This document shows positions 7,701 through 12,928 of a DNA stretch of 13,069 nt, piece by piece. Position 1 is the stretch's first letter; each line of letters begins with the position of its first letter. Origin of the DNA: Candidatus Nomurabacteria bacterium (lineage in GTDB: Bacteria; Patescibacteriota; Minisyncoccia; Phycocordibacterales; UBA2100). The translations under genes and the position numbers were made by a program. The notes beneath the pieces were generated by a model, which did not search any database, was not told the origin of the DNA, and saw nothing but the letters and a program-made list of their open reading frames with translations. The stretch is from positions 1 to 13,069 of the forward strand of contig CALRIB010000017.1 in NCBI GenBank assembly GCA_943359705.1, written 5' to 3'.

Positions 7701-8113
7701 ATAACGCGCTATTAAAATTCAACACCGCCATCAGCGCGCTCATGATATTGCTCAACGCGATTGAGAAGGAGAAGACGGTAGGGAAGGGCCAGTGGCAGAT
7801 TTTTCTTCGGCTCTTAGCGCCGTTTGCGCCGCACATTGCCGACGAACTCTGGATGCTCTCCGGCAAAAAGACTTCGATTCACCTTGAAAAGTGGCCGCAG
7901 TATGAGGCCGCGAAACTCCTGGAAGAAACCGCCACCATTGTCGTGCAGATTAACGGCAAGACTCGTGCACAAGTCAGTATCCCGGCCGGCGCAGACAAGA
8001 CCGCTCAGGAGAGTGCGGCCAAAGGAGCTATTGCAGACCGACTCGCCGGAAAAAACATTATTCGCAGCATCGTCGTACCCGGACGATTGGTCAACTTTGT
8101 CGTCTCTGAATAA
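4727..8113 (+). CDS. leuS: Leucyl-tRNA synthetase with serine-hydrolase and Nudix domains inserted in the editing domain
   Basis: This class I synthetase charges tRNA-Leu. It shows the HIGH motif HVGH (49-52), KMSKS (907-911), a Cys cluster (C159, C176, C179), a four-Cys zinc site (C763, C766, C807, C810), the YRLRDWVVSRQRYWG catalytic segment (741-755) and the C-terminal VVQINGKTRAQV domain. At 1128 residues it is about 260 longer than a typical bacterial LeuRS such as the E. coli enzyme. The excess lies within the CP1 editing domain: a serine hydrolase domain (about 237-423) and a Nudix domain (about 550-705). Editing residues remain: TTRADT (428-433), Thr438 and Asp531, aligning with E. 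coli T252 and D345. The ATG lies 2 bases after the leader ORF stop and has no Shine-Dalgarno. The stop abuts the convergent cysS stop. Confidence 0.95.
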   Translation: MKKYDHKSIERKWQTVWKKKKLHSTPDKKKGAENYHLLVEFPYPSGNLHVGHWYAFAIPDILARTLRMQGKNVLYPIGFDAFGLPAENAAIQRKLDPRKWTYDNIAHMRKQIASMGASFDLSREVITADPEYYKWTQWQFLQFFKKGLAYRKDTFVNWCPKDKTVLANEQVVEGKCDRCGSDVVQKKMLQWNLRITDYADRLVDDLTPLNWPEEIKESQRNWIGRSEGAEISFPLEFEKNDGSKPNYLILHGYKSSSKGAFIPWLQRELEGRGYKVQVPDLPNSDAPKEAEQVKKVLDSCPVDEDTIIVGHSLGGGIALRVLETINKPIAGLVLVGSVVNVNFPGAQPRPFAQHFNWDFDYDSIKKLFKFCVVLSDLQEGNPRVPYLKFLAAKLGARLIEGNAKKEHFRNPEEPMVLNALLPHIPVFTTRADTLFGGTYLVLAPEHPWVTLALEQKTVLANNDEVAAYVAGAKKKTELERQENRDKSGVELKGVMAINPASGTKMPLWVADFVIGSYGTGAVFADAHDERDYEFAKKFGIPLKETLEPLVVRTSGLDSVHADEPFTDRPAVLAIVQHWAEDKYLAVRYRPTDTRGCVSGGIEAGETPEQAAIREIAEETGYTSAELVRKLGGSIHCKYYSVIRKLNVFAHFTPLLLKLKDATMVEVSEKEKAHHEISWLTKAEMDNFINREDMKVAWSRTPGDVCYSGKGILFDSAEFSGLTSEEAIPRVGDKYGTRVKQYRLRDWVVSRQRYWGVPIPIIHCPKCGEVAVPDKDLPVKLPAVKDFLPDGNGKSPLAKVTKFVKVKCPQCKGAAERETDTLDTFVDSSWYFLRYTDPKNKKEFASRKKQDNWMPVNFYSGGPEHTTMHVLYSRFWHKALFDLGLVKDAEPYTRRMSHGLILGPDSQKMSKSHGNVIDPDAIVERLGADTVRLYLAFIGPYSEAGSYPWNPDGVVGVRRFLERVWRAQELVTKNDVAALESALHKAVKKVGDDNALLKFNTAISALMILLNAIEKEKTVGKGQWQIFLRLLAPFAPHIADELWMLSGKKTSIHLEKWPQYEAAKLLEETATIVVQINGKTRAQVSIPAGADKTAQESAAKGAIADRLAGKNIIRSIVVPGRLVNFVVSE
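5435..5995 (+). other. Alpha/beta serine hydrolase domain (RBBP9/YdeN-like) inserted in LeuRS CP1
   Basis: Residues about 237-423 have no counterpart in ordinary LeuRS. They fall between the GAEISFPLE strand (228-236) and the threonine-rich editing peptide (IPVFTTRADT, 424-433). The insert begins with an oxyanion-type strand NYLILHGYKSS (246-256). Then come the paired features WLQRELEGRGY and VPDLPNSDAP (278-287) typical of RBBP9/YdeN proteins, and the nucleophile elbow VGHSLGGG (309-316) with Ser312. SDLQEGNPRVP (375-385) would supply the acid Asp376, and KKEHF (404-408) the His407. All three triad members are present in the right order and spacing, so the domain looks catalytically competent. 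Activity and substrate are unknown. Confidence 0.8.
6374..6841 (+). other. Nudix hydrolase domain inserted in LeuRS CP1
   Basis: Residues about 550-705 interrupt CP1 between HDERDYEFAKKFGIPLKE (527-544) and the CP1 exit strand GKGILFDSAEFSGL (708-721), which are adjacent in ordinary LeuRS. The insert has an N-terminal strand RPAVLAIVQHW (568-578) and a Nudix box at 599-621 that fits GX5EX7REUXEEXGU at every defined position (G599, E605, R613, E614, I615, E617, E618, G620). A C-terminal part with HHEISWLTKAEMDNF (673-687) is normal for Nudix folds. The metal-binding glutamates are intact, so nucleoside-diphosphate-X hydrolysis is expected in principle. I recall Nudix insertions in other Patescibacteria LeuRS, but cannot verify that here. 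Confidence 0.88.
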
Positions 8114-9589
8114 TCAGTCTTTGCGGAAGAGTCGAGGACCCGCGGAGGTGTCTTCGATCAGATAACCGAGTTTTTGGAGCTCACCCCGCATCGCATCTGC
8201 GTGTTGCCAATTTTTCTCCTTGCGAGCTTCCTCACGGGCCTCGAGAAGCGTTTTGACTCGGTCGGGCAGCACGTTCCGGTCAACTACCACACCGAACATC
8301 TTGTTATAGAGCGAAGCAGCTAGTTCATCAGGTTTAGCGAGGTTAAGTCCGAGTACACGGTCTGCCTCCAGAATGGTGGCCTTTGCGTCGGCCTTTGCAA
8401 CCTCGCCGTCTTTCAACATTTCCCAGGCGGCGGCGAGTGCACCGGGCGTATCGAGGTCATCCGCCAAACGCTCTTGAATCTTCTTAAGCCATTCGCGCGA
8501 CGGACTCCCGTCGCTCTGTTCAGTATCGACAAAGCGACGTAATTTCAGGAATGATGTCTGTGCTGCCTCGAGCGCGACGGTAGAGAAATTCATCGGCGTA
8601 CGGTAGTGCGCGCCGAGTAGGAAATATCGGTAGGCGAGGGGATGAAATCCTTTTTCCACAAGGTCGGCGAGGTTGACCATGTTGCCGAGCGACTTAGAGA
8701 TTTTCTCGTCCGCGATGTTGAGGAATTCGTGGTGCATCCAGAATCGCGAAAAAGGCCGTTTACCGGTAGCGGCCTCGGATTGAGCGATTTCGTTGTTGTG
8801 GTGCGTCGGCATCAGGTCGATACCGCCTGTATGGATGTCGATTTGCTTGCCGAGAGTCGCATTAATCATCGCCGAGCATTCTATGTGCCAGCCCGGGAAT
8901 CCTTTGCCCCACGGCGAATCCCATCCCAGGTGCTTGTCGGATTTCCAAAGCAGAAAATCGGTGGGAGCGCGTTTGTCGACCGCCTCGGCAACACGCGCCC
9001 CTGCTTTCAGTCCTTCGATATTAATATCGCCGAGCTTTCCGTACTCGGGGAACTGTGCGGTGTCGTAATACAATCCGTCCTTTCCTTTGTATGTGTAGCC
9101 CTTTTCCTCCAACGTGCTAATTAACGCGATCTCGCCTTTAATGTGGTCCGAGGCTCGCGGGAACTGAATACGGGATGTGTCGATGTTGAGTGTCGCAAGG
9201 TCTTTAATAAATTGTTCAGTGTATTTTTCAGCCAGAGTCCGCATATTCTCCATGCTGAGCGCCATTCCTTCTCGCTTGAGTGCCTTCGTCATTTTGTCGG
9301 GACCGGCGTCCGCGTCCGAGCTCAGGTGGCCGAAGTCGGTAATGTTGATGACCTGTCTGACCTTGTACCCGCTGAATTCAAGGGTTCTGTGTATGACATC
9401 GGCAAAGACGTAGGAGCGGAGATTGCCGATGTGGGAAGTATCGTAGACCGTTGGCCCGCAGTTATACATACGTACCGCTTTTGTATGAGCAGGCAGCGTG
9501 AACTCGTCCTTATGTTTCGTCAGGGTGTTGTAGAGAAACAGGGGAGTGTGGCCGGCCTTTTTTGCGCCGAATAAATCGAAGAGCCACAT
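8114..9589 (-). CDS. cysS: Cysteinyl-tRNA synthetase
   Basis: The 491-residue class I synthetase charges tRNA-Cys in the cytosol. The first part is MYNCGPTVYDTSHIGNLRSY (41-60), with the zinc ligand Cys44 and the HIGN form of the HIGH motif (53-56). It continues with GWHIECSAM (233-241, zinc ligand Cys238) and GGIDLMPTHHNNE (255-267, zinc ligands His263 and Glu267). The KMSKS loop appears as KISKS (296-300). The C-terminal helical domain ends near FRKD. The HHNNE variant of the usual HHENE keeps both metal ligands. I chose ATG at 9589; a TTG at 9607 would extend the protein by six residues, but it overlaps the -10 box. It is transcribed convergently with leuS with no gap, and its own promoter lies directly upstream. 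Confidence 0.95.
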   Translation of the reverse strand: MWLFDLFGAKKAGHTPLFLYNTLTKHKDEFTLPAHTKAVRMYNCGPTVYDTSHIGNLRSYVFADVIHRTLEFSGYKVRQVINITDFGHLSSDADAGPDKMTKALKREGMALSMENMRTLAEKYTEQFIKDLATLNIDTSRIQFPRASDHIKGEIALISTLEEKGYTYKGKDGLYYDTAQFPEYGKLGDINIEGLKAGARVAEAVDKRAPTDFLLWKSDKHLGWDSPWGKGFPGWHIECSAMINATLGKQIDIHTGGIDLMPTHHNNEIAQSEAATGKRPFSRFWMHHEFLNIADEKISKSLGNMVNLADLVEKGFHPLAYRYFLLGAHYRTPMNFSTVALEAAQTSFLKLRRFVDTEQSDGSPSREWLKKIQERLADDLDTPGALAAAWEMLKDGEVAKADAKATILEADRVLGLNLAKPDELAASLYNKMFGVVVDRNVLPDRVKTLLEAREEARKEKNWQHADAMRGELQKLGYLIEDTSAGPRLFRKD

Positions 9590-9597
9590 ATGCAAGC

Positions 9598-9606
9598 ATT
9601 CTAGCA
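9598..9606 (-). promoter_or_regulatory. Extended -10 promoter of cysS
   Basis: On the minus strand TGC-TAGAAT (9606 down to 9598) is an extended -10 close to consensus, ending 9 bases before the ATG at 9589. A good -35 is not seen, which extended -10 promoters tolerate. It supports the ATG over the upstream TTG and implies a nearly leaderless mRNA. Confidence 0.5.
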
Positions 9607-9699
9607 AATCTTAGCGAGTCAGCCGTATGCATTGCGGGGTGTTCGCGCAGGCCGATGAGGCCGAGCGGTGAGGATGCGAGCGTGCGCAGCATCCGCAAG

Positions 9700-9745
9700 A
9701 CCTTTCGAGACATTTTTGAGTCCGCGAAAAAAATGTCCGAAAGGT
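9700..9745. repeat. 17-bp interrupted inverted repeat between cysS and corA
   Basis: ACCTTTCG-a-GACATTTTT (9700-9717) pairs with AAAAATGTC-CGAAAGGT (9729-9745). This gives 17 base pairs with one bulged A (9708) and an 11-base loop. It lies in the 234-base spacer between the corA stop and the cysS ATG, about 80 bases downstream of corA. Neither strand has a separate U-tract after the stem, so it is not a standard terminator, but it could stop or stabilise the corA transcript. It may also be a dispersed palindromic element. A smaller hairpin, GGATGC (9672-9677) with GCATCC (9689-9694), lies next to it. I see no gene in this spacer. Confidence 0.65.
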
Positions 9746-9769
9746 ATACTGGCTTCGGTAAGAAGCAGA

Positions 9770-9783
9770 TTTTCTGCAGAAAA
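9770..9783. repeat. 14-bp perfect palindrome downstream of corA
   Basis: TTTTCTGCAGAAAA is self-complementary over 14 bases, 40 bases beyond the corA stop on the minus strand. Perfect palindromes of this length can bind a dimeric regulator or form a short hairpin. Nothing else in the sequence points to a role. Confidence 0.35.
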
Positions 9784-9823
9784 ATACGCGACCCCGGTGC
9801 GCAGATGCCCGCGAGCGAAACCT

Positions 9824-10735
9824 TTACAACCAGCCTCTGTGTTTGAAATACAGGATCATACAGGTGCCCGTTACGACTACCGAACCGAGGATAATCCAAA
9901 AATCGTACGGCAGTCCGCGGATGGGGTTGTGAACCGTATCGATCTGCAGAATTGCGACCATCAGAGAAAGGGGGAAGGTGAGGAGCGCCATGATGGTGAG
10001 CACACGCATCGTTTCGTTCTCTTTGGTCGAGAGCAGTGAATTGTTGGTCTCCCGCAATTCCCCGAGGGAATCGATGTTGCGCATGATGTGGTTATGCGCT
10101 CGGTAGTACTCGTTGGCGAGCGTGCGCAAAAGCGGGGCAAATTTTTCCCCAAAAAATTTGGGGCCCTCCGTTTCGAGAATCTTCAGGACTTCGCGATGGG
10201 GCTCAATGGTCTGACGGAGGCGGAGCAGGTCGTTGGAAGCGCGCGATATGGCACGCACCATCTCGACTTCCTGGTTGGAAAAAAGGTGTTCTTCAATATA
10301 GATGAGATTGTGCTGAATATGGTCAATCTCATGCTCGACCGCGCGATACAGCTTTTTGAGCATATAGAAGAAAAGCACAAACCCGTGGTCACCGATGGTA
10401 CCCTTATCCAAAAGCGAGTGCACCTCAAATGTCTTCGAGAAACCGTGCAGCGGATCGATGGAGTCGTAATGCGTTGTGATGAGAAAATTCGACCCGATGA
10501 CAAAATCTACTTCCTGCTCCACCGTGTTATGACCACGTTGCACACCGGGAAAGTGAAGAATGACGTACGCATAGGTGCCGTGGAATTCCACGCGAGGCTT
10601 CATTGAGGGCTGCAGCAATTCCTCGGCGACGAACGGCTCGATACCGTACTCTGCGGCGATACCGGCGACTTCTTTAGCCGTGGGCGACTCGAGGTCAAGC
10701 CACGCCAATGCACCGTATGCGGAGCGCTTCAGCAT
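9824..10735 (-). CDS. CorA-family divalent cation transporter-like protein with altered GMN motif
   Basis: The 303-residue protein has the CorA plan: an N-terminal alpha/beta cytoplasmic domain (about 1-115, with EQEVDFVIGSNFLITTHY at 73-90), a long helical stalk (about 120-240) and two C-terminal membrane helices (about 246-263 and 278-296) ending in the positive tail KHRGWL. CorA proteins form pentameric Mg2+/Co2+ channels in the inner membrane. The signature GMN triplet at the end of the first membrane helix is replaced here by Gln264-Ile265-Asp266, so transport specificity, or transport itself, is uncertain. I chose ATG at 10735, because the alternative ATG at 10753 lies upstream of a good -10 box. 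It is divergent from the S41 peptidase gene. Confidence 0.85.
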   Translation of the reverse strand: MLKRSAYGALAWLDLESPTAKEVAGIAAEYGIEPFVAEELLQPSMKPRVEFHGTYAYVILHFPGVQRGHNTVEQEVDFVIGSNFLITTHYDSIDPLHGFSKTFEVHSLLDKGTIGDHGFVLFFYMLKKLYRAVEHEIDHIQHNLIYIEEHLFSNQEVEMVRAISRASNDLLRLRQTIEPHREVLKILETEGPKFFGEKFAPLLRTLANEYYRAHNHIMRNIDSLGELRETNNSLLSTKENETMRVLTIMALLTFPLSLMVAILQIDTVHNPIRGLPYDFWIILGSVVVTGTCMILYFKHRGWL

Positions 10736-10741
10736 CAGAGA

Positions 10742-10747
10742 AGTATA
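10742..10747 (-). promoter_or_regulatory. -10 box of the corA-like gene
   Basis: On the minus strand TATACT ends 7 bases before ATG 10735, so the predicted +1 is the start codon itself. There is no clear -35. If correct, the in-frame ATG at 10753 is not used. Confidence 0.42.
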
Positions 10748-10816
10748 TCCCATTCTTCACGACGGTTTGTCGTTTTACACAGTCATCCGGTCCTCGCTTC
10801 GCTAGCCGCGCCAGGT

Positions 10817-10822
10817 TACAAT
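10817..10822 (+). promoter_or_regulatory. -10 box of the S41 peptidase gene
   Basis: TACAAT ends 9 bases before ATG 10831, again the leaderless spacing. The -35 position is GC-rich and weak. It selects the ATG at 10831 over in-frame ATGs at 10708 and 10717, which overlap corA. Confidence 0.45.
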
Positions 10823-10830
10823 CTTGCGAT

Positions 10831-12084
10831 ATGTCGGACGACCCTCGCTTGCCCTTTAGATATTCGATATCAACATCGAACCTCACAATTGCTGCCGGCA
10901 TCTTGCTCGTAGCGCTCGGGTTTGCGGTCGGATTCTTTGCAGCTACCCGCGTGGCGGCAGGCACTCTCGGGAGCGGGGGAGCGCCGGCCGGTGTCGATAT
11001 GGCGCCGATTTGGAAAGCGTGGAACGTCATCGACGAAAAGTTTGTGCCGGCATCCGTCGCTTCGACCACGGTGATGGCGTCGAGCACGGAAGAAGCGAAT
11101 CAGCAGCGCGTGTGGGGGATGGTAGCGGGACTCGCGGAGTCTCTCCACGACCCGTACACCTTCTTCCTGCCGCCCGTCGAGAACACACAATTCTCGCAAG
11201 ACATGAGCGGCGAGTTCGGGGGAGTGGGTATGGAAATCGCGATACGAGACGAAGTTCTCACCGTCGTTTCTCCGCTGAAGGGCACGCCCGCCGACCGCGC
11301 CGGAATTAAGAGCGGGGACAAGATACTCAAAATTGACGGCACGAGCACGCAGGGACTCGATGTGGGGACTGCGGTCTCGCGTATTCGCGGCCCCAAAGGT
11401 ACTGTGGTAGCACTCCAGATGTTGCGCGAAGGATGGGATTCTCCGCGCGAAATTAAAGTAACACGCGATGTCATCAACGTGCCCGTTCTTACCACGGAGA
11501 CGAAAGGCGATGTCTTCGTCATCCAACTCCTCAGCTTCACCGCCAATTCCCCGGAGTTGTTCCGCGCGGCACTTCGCACTTTTGCCGAATCGGGCAAAAC
11601 GAAACTCGTACTCGACCTTCGCGGCAACCCGGGAGGGTATCTCGAAGCGGCAGTGGATATGGCAAGCTGGTTTTTGCCGAGCGGCGCGGTCGTGGTGACC
11701 GAGGACTACGCGGGGCATGCCGACAACATCATTCATCGTTCGCGCGGATACGATGTATTTAACAGCAGCATGCGCATGGTCATTCTCGTTGACCGCGGCT
11801 CGGCCTCAGCCTCTGAAATCCTTGCGGGAGCGCTGCAGCAACACAACGTCGCAAAATTGGTCGGCACCAACACATTCGGTAAGGGCTCGGTGCAAGAGCT
11901 TGTAGACATCACCTCCGACACGTCGCTCAAAATCACGGTCGCGCGCTGGCTTGAGCCCGACGGCACGCACATTCCGCTCGAAGGCATCAAGCCTGACATT
12001 GAAGTGAAGGTGTCGGAGGCTGACGCCAAGGCCGGGAAAGATCCACAGATGGACAAAGCAATTGAACTAGTGAATAGTCTATAG
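10831..12084 (+). CDS. S41 family C-terminal processing peptidase (CtpA/Prc-type), membrane anchored
   Basis: The 417-residue serine protease belongs to the tail-specific (Ctp/Prc) group, which cleaves exported substrates near their C termini. A short cytoplasmic N terminus is followed by one membrane helix (about residues 17-40), placing the rest outside the membrane. A PDZ domain spans about 125-205 (GVGMEIAIRD, GIKSGDKILKIDG). The S41 catalytic core follows with DLRGNPGGYL (262-271). The nucleophile elbow RGSASASEILAGAL (322-335) has Ser326, and the base is Lys351 in TFGKGSVQ; the 25-residue Ser-Lys spacing matches the family. The protein is intact and of normal length. The final codons (LVNSL and stop) lie inside a heptanucleotide repeat. 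Its substrate is unknown. Confidence 0.93.
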   Translation: MSDDPRLPFRYSISTSNLTIAAGILLVALGFAVGFFAATRVAAGTLGSGGAPAGVDMAPIWKAWNVIDEKFVPASVASTTVMASSTEEANQQRVWGMVAGLAESLHDPYTFFLPPVENTQFSQDMSGEFGGVGMEIAIRDEVLTVVSPLKGTPADRAGIKSGDKILKIDGTSTQGLDVGTAVSRIRGPKGTVVALQMLREGWDSPREIKVTRDVINVPVLTTETKGDVFVIQLLSFTANSPELFRAALRTFAESGKTKLVLDLRGNPGGYLEAAVDMASWFLPSGAVVVTEDYAGHADNIIHRSRGYDVFNSSMRMVILVDRGSASASEILAGALQQHNVAKLVGTNTFGKGSVQELVDITSDTSLKITVARWLEPDGTHIPLEGIKPDIEVKVSEADAKAGKDPQMDKAIELVNSL

Positions 12085-12095
12085 TGGTTAGTGAA
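12068..12095 (+). repeat. TAGTNNN heptad array, 4 units, at the 3' end of the peptidase gene
   Basis: TAGT recurs at 12068, 12075, 12082 and 12089, exactly 7 bases apart, with variable third-to-seventh positions. The third unit supplies the TAG stop of the S41 peptidase. The array is the inverted counterpart of the ACTANNN array that follows, and TAGTGGTTAGTGAA (12082-12095) is a perfect 14-base inverted repeat of 12127-12140. Confidence 0.75.
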
Positions 12096-12115
12096 CAGAA
12101 AATCCTTTCTTATGA

Positions 12116-12147
12116 ACTACGCACTATTCACTAACCACTACTCACTA
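12116..12147 (+). repeat. ACTANNN heptad array forming the leader of rplI
   Basis: ACTA recurs at 12116, 12123, 12130, 12137 and 12144 in strict 7-base steps, and the A of the fifth unit is the A of the rplI ATG (12147). The three following bases in each unit vary. It can pair with the preceding TAGTNNN array in two ways: a 14-base arm (12082-12095 with 12127-12140) or a 10-base arm (12069-12078 with 12123-12132). No Shine-Dalgarno or normally spaced -10 box is present before rplI. Confidence 0.75.
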
Positions 12148-12590
12148 TGAAGATCATTTTTCTCAAAGATGTCGGTGGGGTAGGGAAGCGGGGAGAGATA
12201 AAGGAAGTCTCTGACGGCCATGCGATGAACATGCTTATTCCGCACGGACTCGCCATACAAGCCACTGCCGAAAAAATCGCCGGGCACGCCAAAATGATGG
12301 CAGAAATTTCCGCGCAAAAAGCCGACGAGGAGAAGAAGATGACGGCGACTGTGCAAGGACTTCGCGGAGCGCGCATCGAGATGAAAGTGCGCGCGACTGA
12401 AAAAGGCGGACTCTTCAAGAGCATCGGGCCGAAGGAAATAGGGGAGGCGCTCAAGGAGCAGAAAGGCGTAGCTCTTCCCGTAGATGCCATCAAACCGCTC
12501 GAGCCCGTAAAGACCACCGGCGATCACATAATAAAAATTTCCGCCTCAGGAGCGGAATCGGAAATAATGCTGAAGATAGTCGCGGCCTAG
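12147..12590 (+). CDS. rplI: Large-subunit ribosomal protein bL9
   Basis: The 147-residue protein has the normal length and two-domain plan of bL9, which binds 23S rRNA at the base of the L1 stalk and is thought to help keep the reading frame. The N-terminal domain is the conserved MKIIFLKDVGGVGKRGEIKEV with HAMNMLIPHGLA (residues 25-36). A long charged connecting helix (about 40-72) leads to a C-terminal domain containing KGGLFKSIGPKEIGEAL. Its stop TAG (12588-12590) overlaps the rpmA stop in the opposite strand through a shared CTAG. It lies 62 bases after the peptidase stop, within an inverted heptad-repeat region. Confidence 0.97.
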   Translation: MKIIFLKDVGGVGKRGEIKEVSDGHAMNMLIPHGLAIQATAEKIAGHAKMMAEISAQKADEEKKMTATVQGLRGARIEMKVRATEKGGLFKSIGPKEIGEALKEQKGVALPVDAIKPLEPVKTTGDHIIKISASGAESEIMLKIVAA

Positions 12591-12859
12591 AGCACGTCTA
12601 CCACCGCGCGCACTTTTGAACGGCCGTCGAAGTTGGTCTTGCGCTTGGTGCGGAAGTGTACCGTGCCTGCGATTTCTGCGAAGAGGGTGTGGTCTACACC
12701 GACGCCGATGTTCTTGCCGGGGATGATGAGTGTGCCGCGCTGGCGCACGATGATTTCGCCGATGCCCACTTTCTGACCGTCCGCGCGCTTTACGCCGAGG
12801 TACTTCGGATTTGAATCGGTCAGGTTTTTCGCTGTTCCCGCGGCTTTTGTTGTTGCCAT
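12587..12859 (-). CDS. rpmA: Large-subunit ribosomal protein bL27
   Basis: The 90-residue protein matches bL27, whose N-terminal tail reaches the peptidyl-transferase centre. Recognisable parts are KYLGVKRADGQKV (19-31), the hallmark IIVRQRGT (36-43), IPGKNIGVGVDHTLFA (46-61) and VHFRTKRK (67-74). The second residue after Met is Ala and no Firmicutes-type N-terminal cleavage extension is seen. The usual bacterial partner rplU (bL21) is not within the window. It is convergent with rplI with a 4-base overlap. The upstream side carries a heptad array and then the divergent start of a membrane protein gene. Confidence 0.97.
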   Translation of the reverse strand: MATTKAAGTAKNLTDSNPKYLGVKRADGQKVGIGEIIVRQRGTLIIPGKNIGVGVDHTLFAEIAGTVHFRTKRKTNFDGRSKVRAVVDVL

Positions 12860-12863
12860 AAAC

Positions 12864-12898
12864 TAGTCAGTAGTTGGTAGTGCGTAGTGGGTAGTTGA
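12864..12898. repeat. TAGTNNN/ACTANNN heptad array, 5 units, leader of rpmA
   Basis: On the plus strand TAGT begins at 12864, 12871, 12878, 12885 and 12892, in exact 7-base steps. Read in the direction of rpmA this is five ACTANNN units ending 4 bases before the ATG. This is the same arrangement and orientation as the leader of rplI, although the variable bases differ. No -10 box is found at the spacing seen for other genes. Confidence 0.72.
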
Positions 12899-12916
12899 AA
12901 AGCTACAAATGCCCCA

Positions 12917-12922
12917 TACAAT
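12917..12922 (+). promoter_or_regulatory. -10 box of the right-edge gene
   Basis: TACAAT ends 7 bases before GTG 12929, so the predicted +1 is the first base of the start codon. The same hexamer serves the S41 peptidase gene. The -35 position is not convincing. Confidence 0.4.
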
Positions 12923-12928
12923 TGGGGC

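Noticed and set aside
9562..10039. Plus-strand frames of 94 and 123 codons across the cysS-corA spacer
   Set aside because: They overlap cysS and corA ends and run through inverted repeats, with no recognisable protein features or start signals.
10088..10606. A 172-codon plus-strand frame inside the corA-like gene
   Set aside because: It lies wholly antisense to the CorA stalk, has no promoter with the window's usual spacing, and matches no family.
12068..12147. A CRISPR array or other spacer-repeat locus
   Set aside because: The period is 7 bases with a 4-base core, far too short for CRISPR repeats and spacers, and no cas gene is present.
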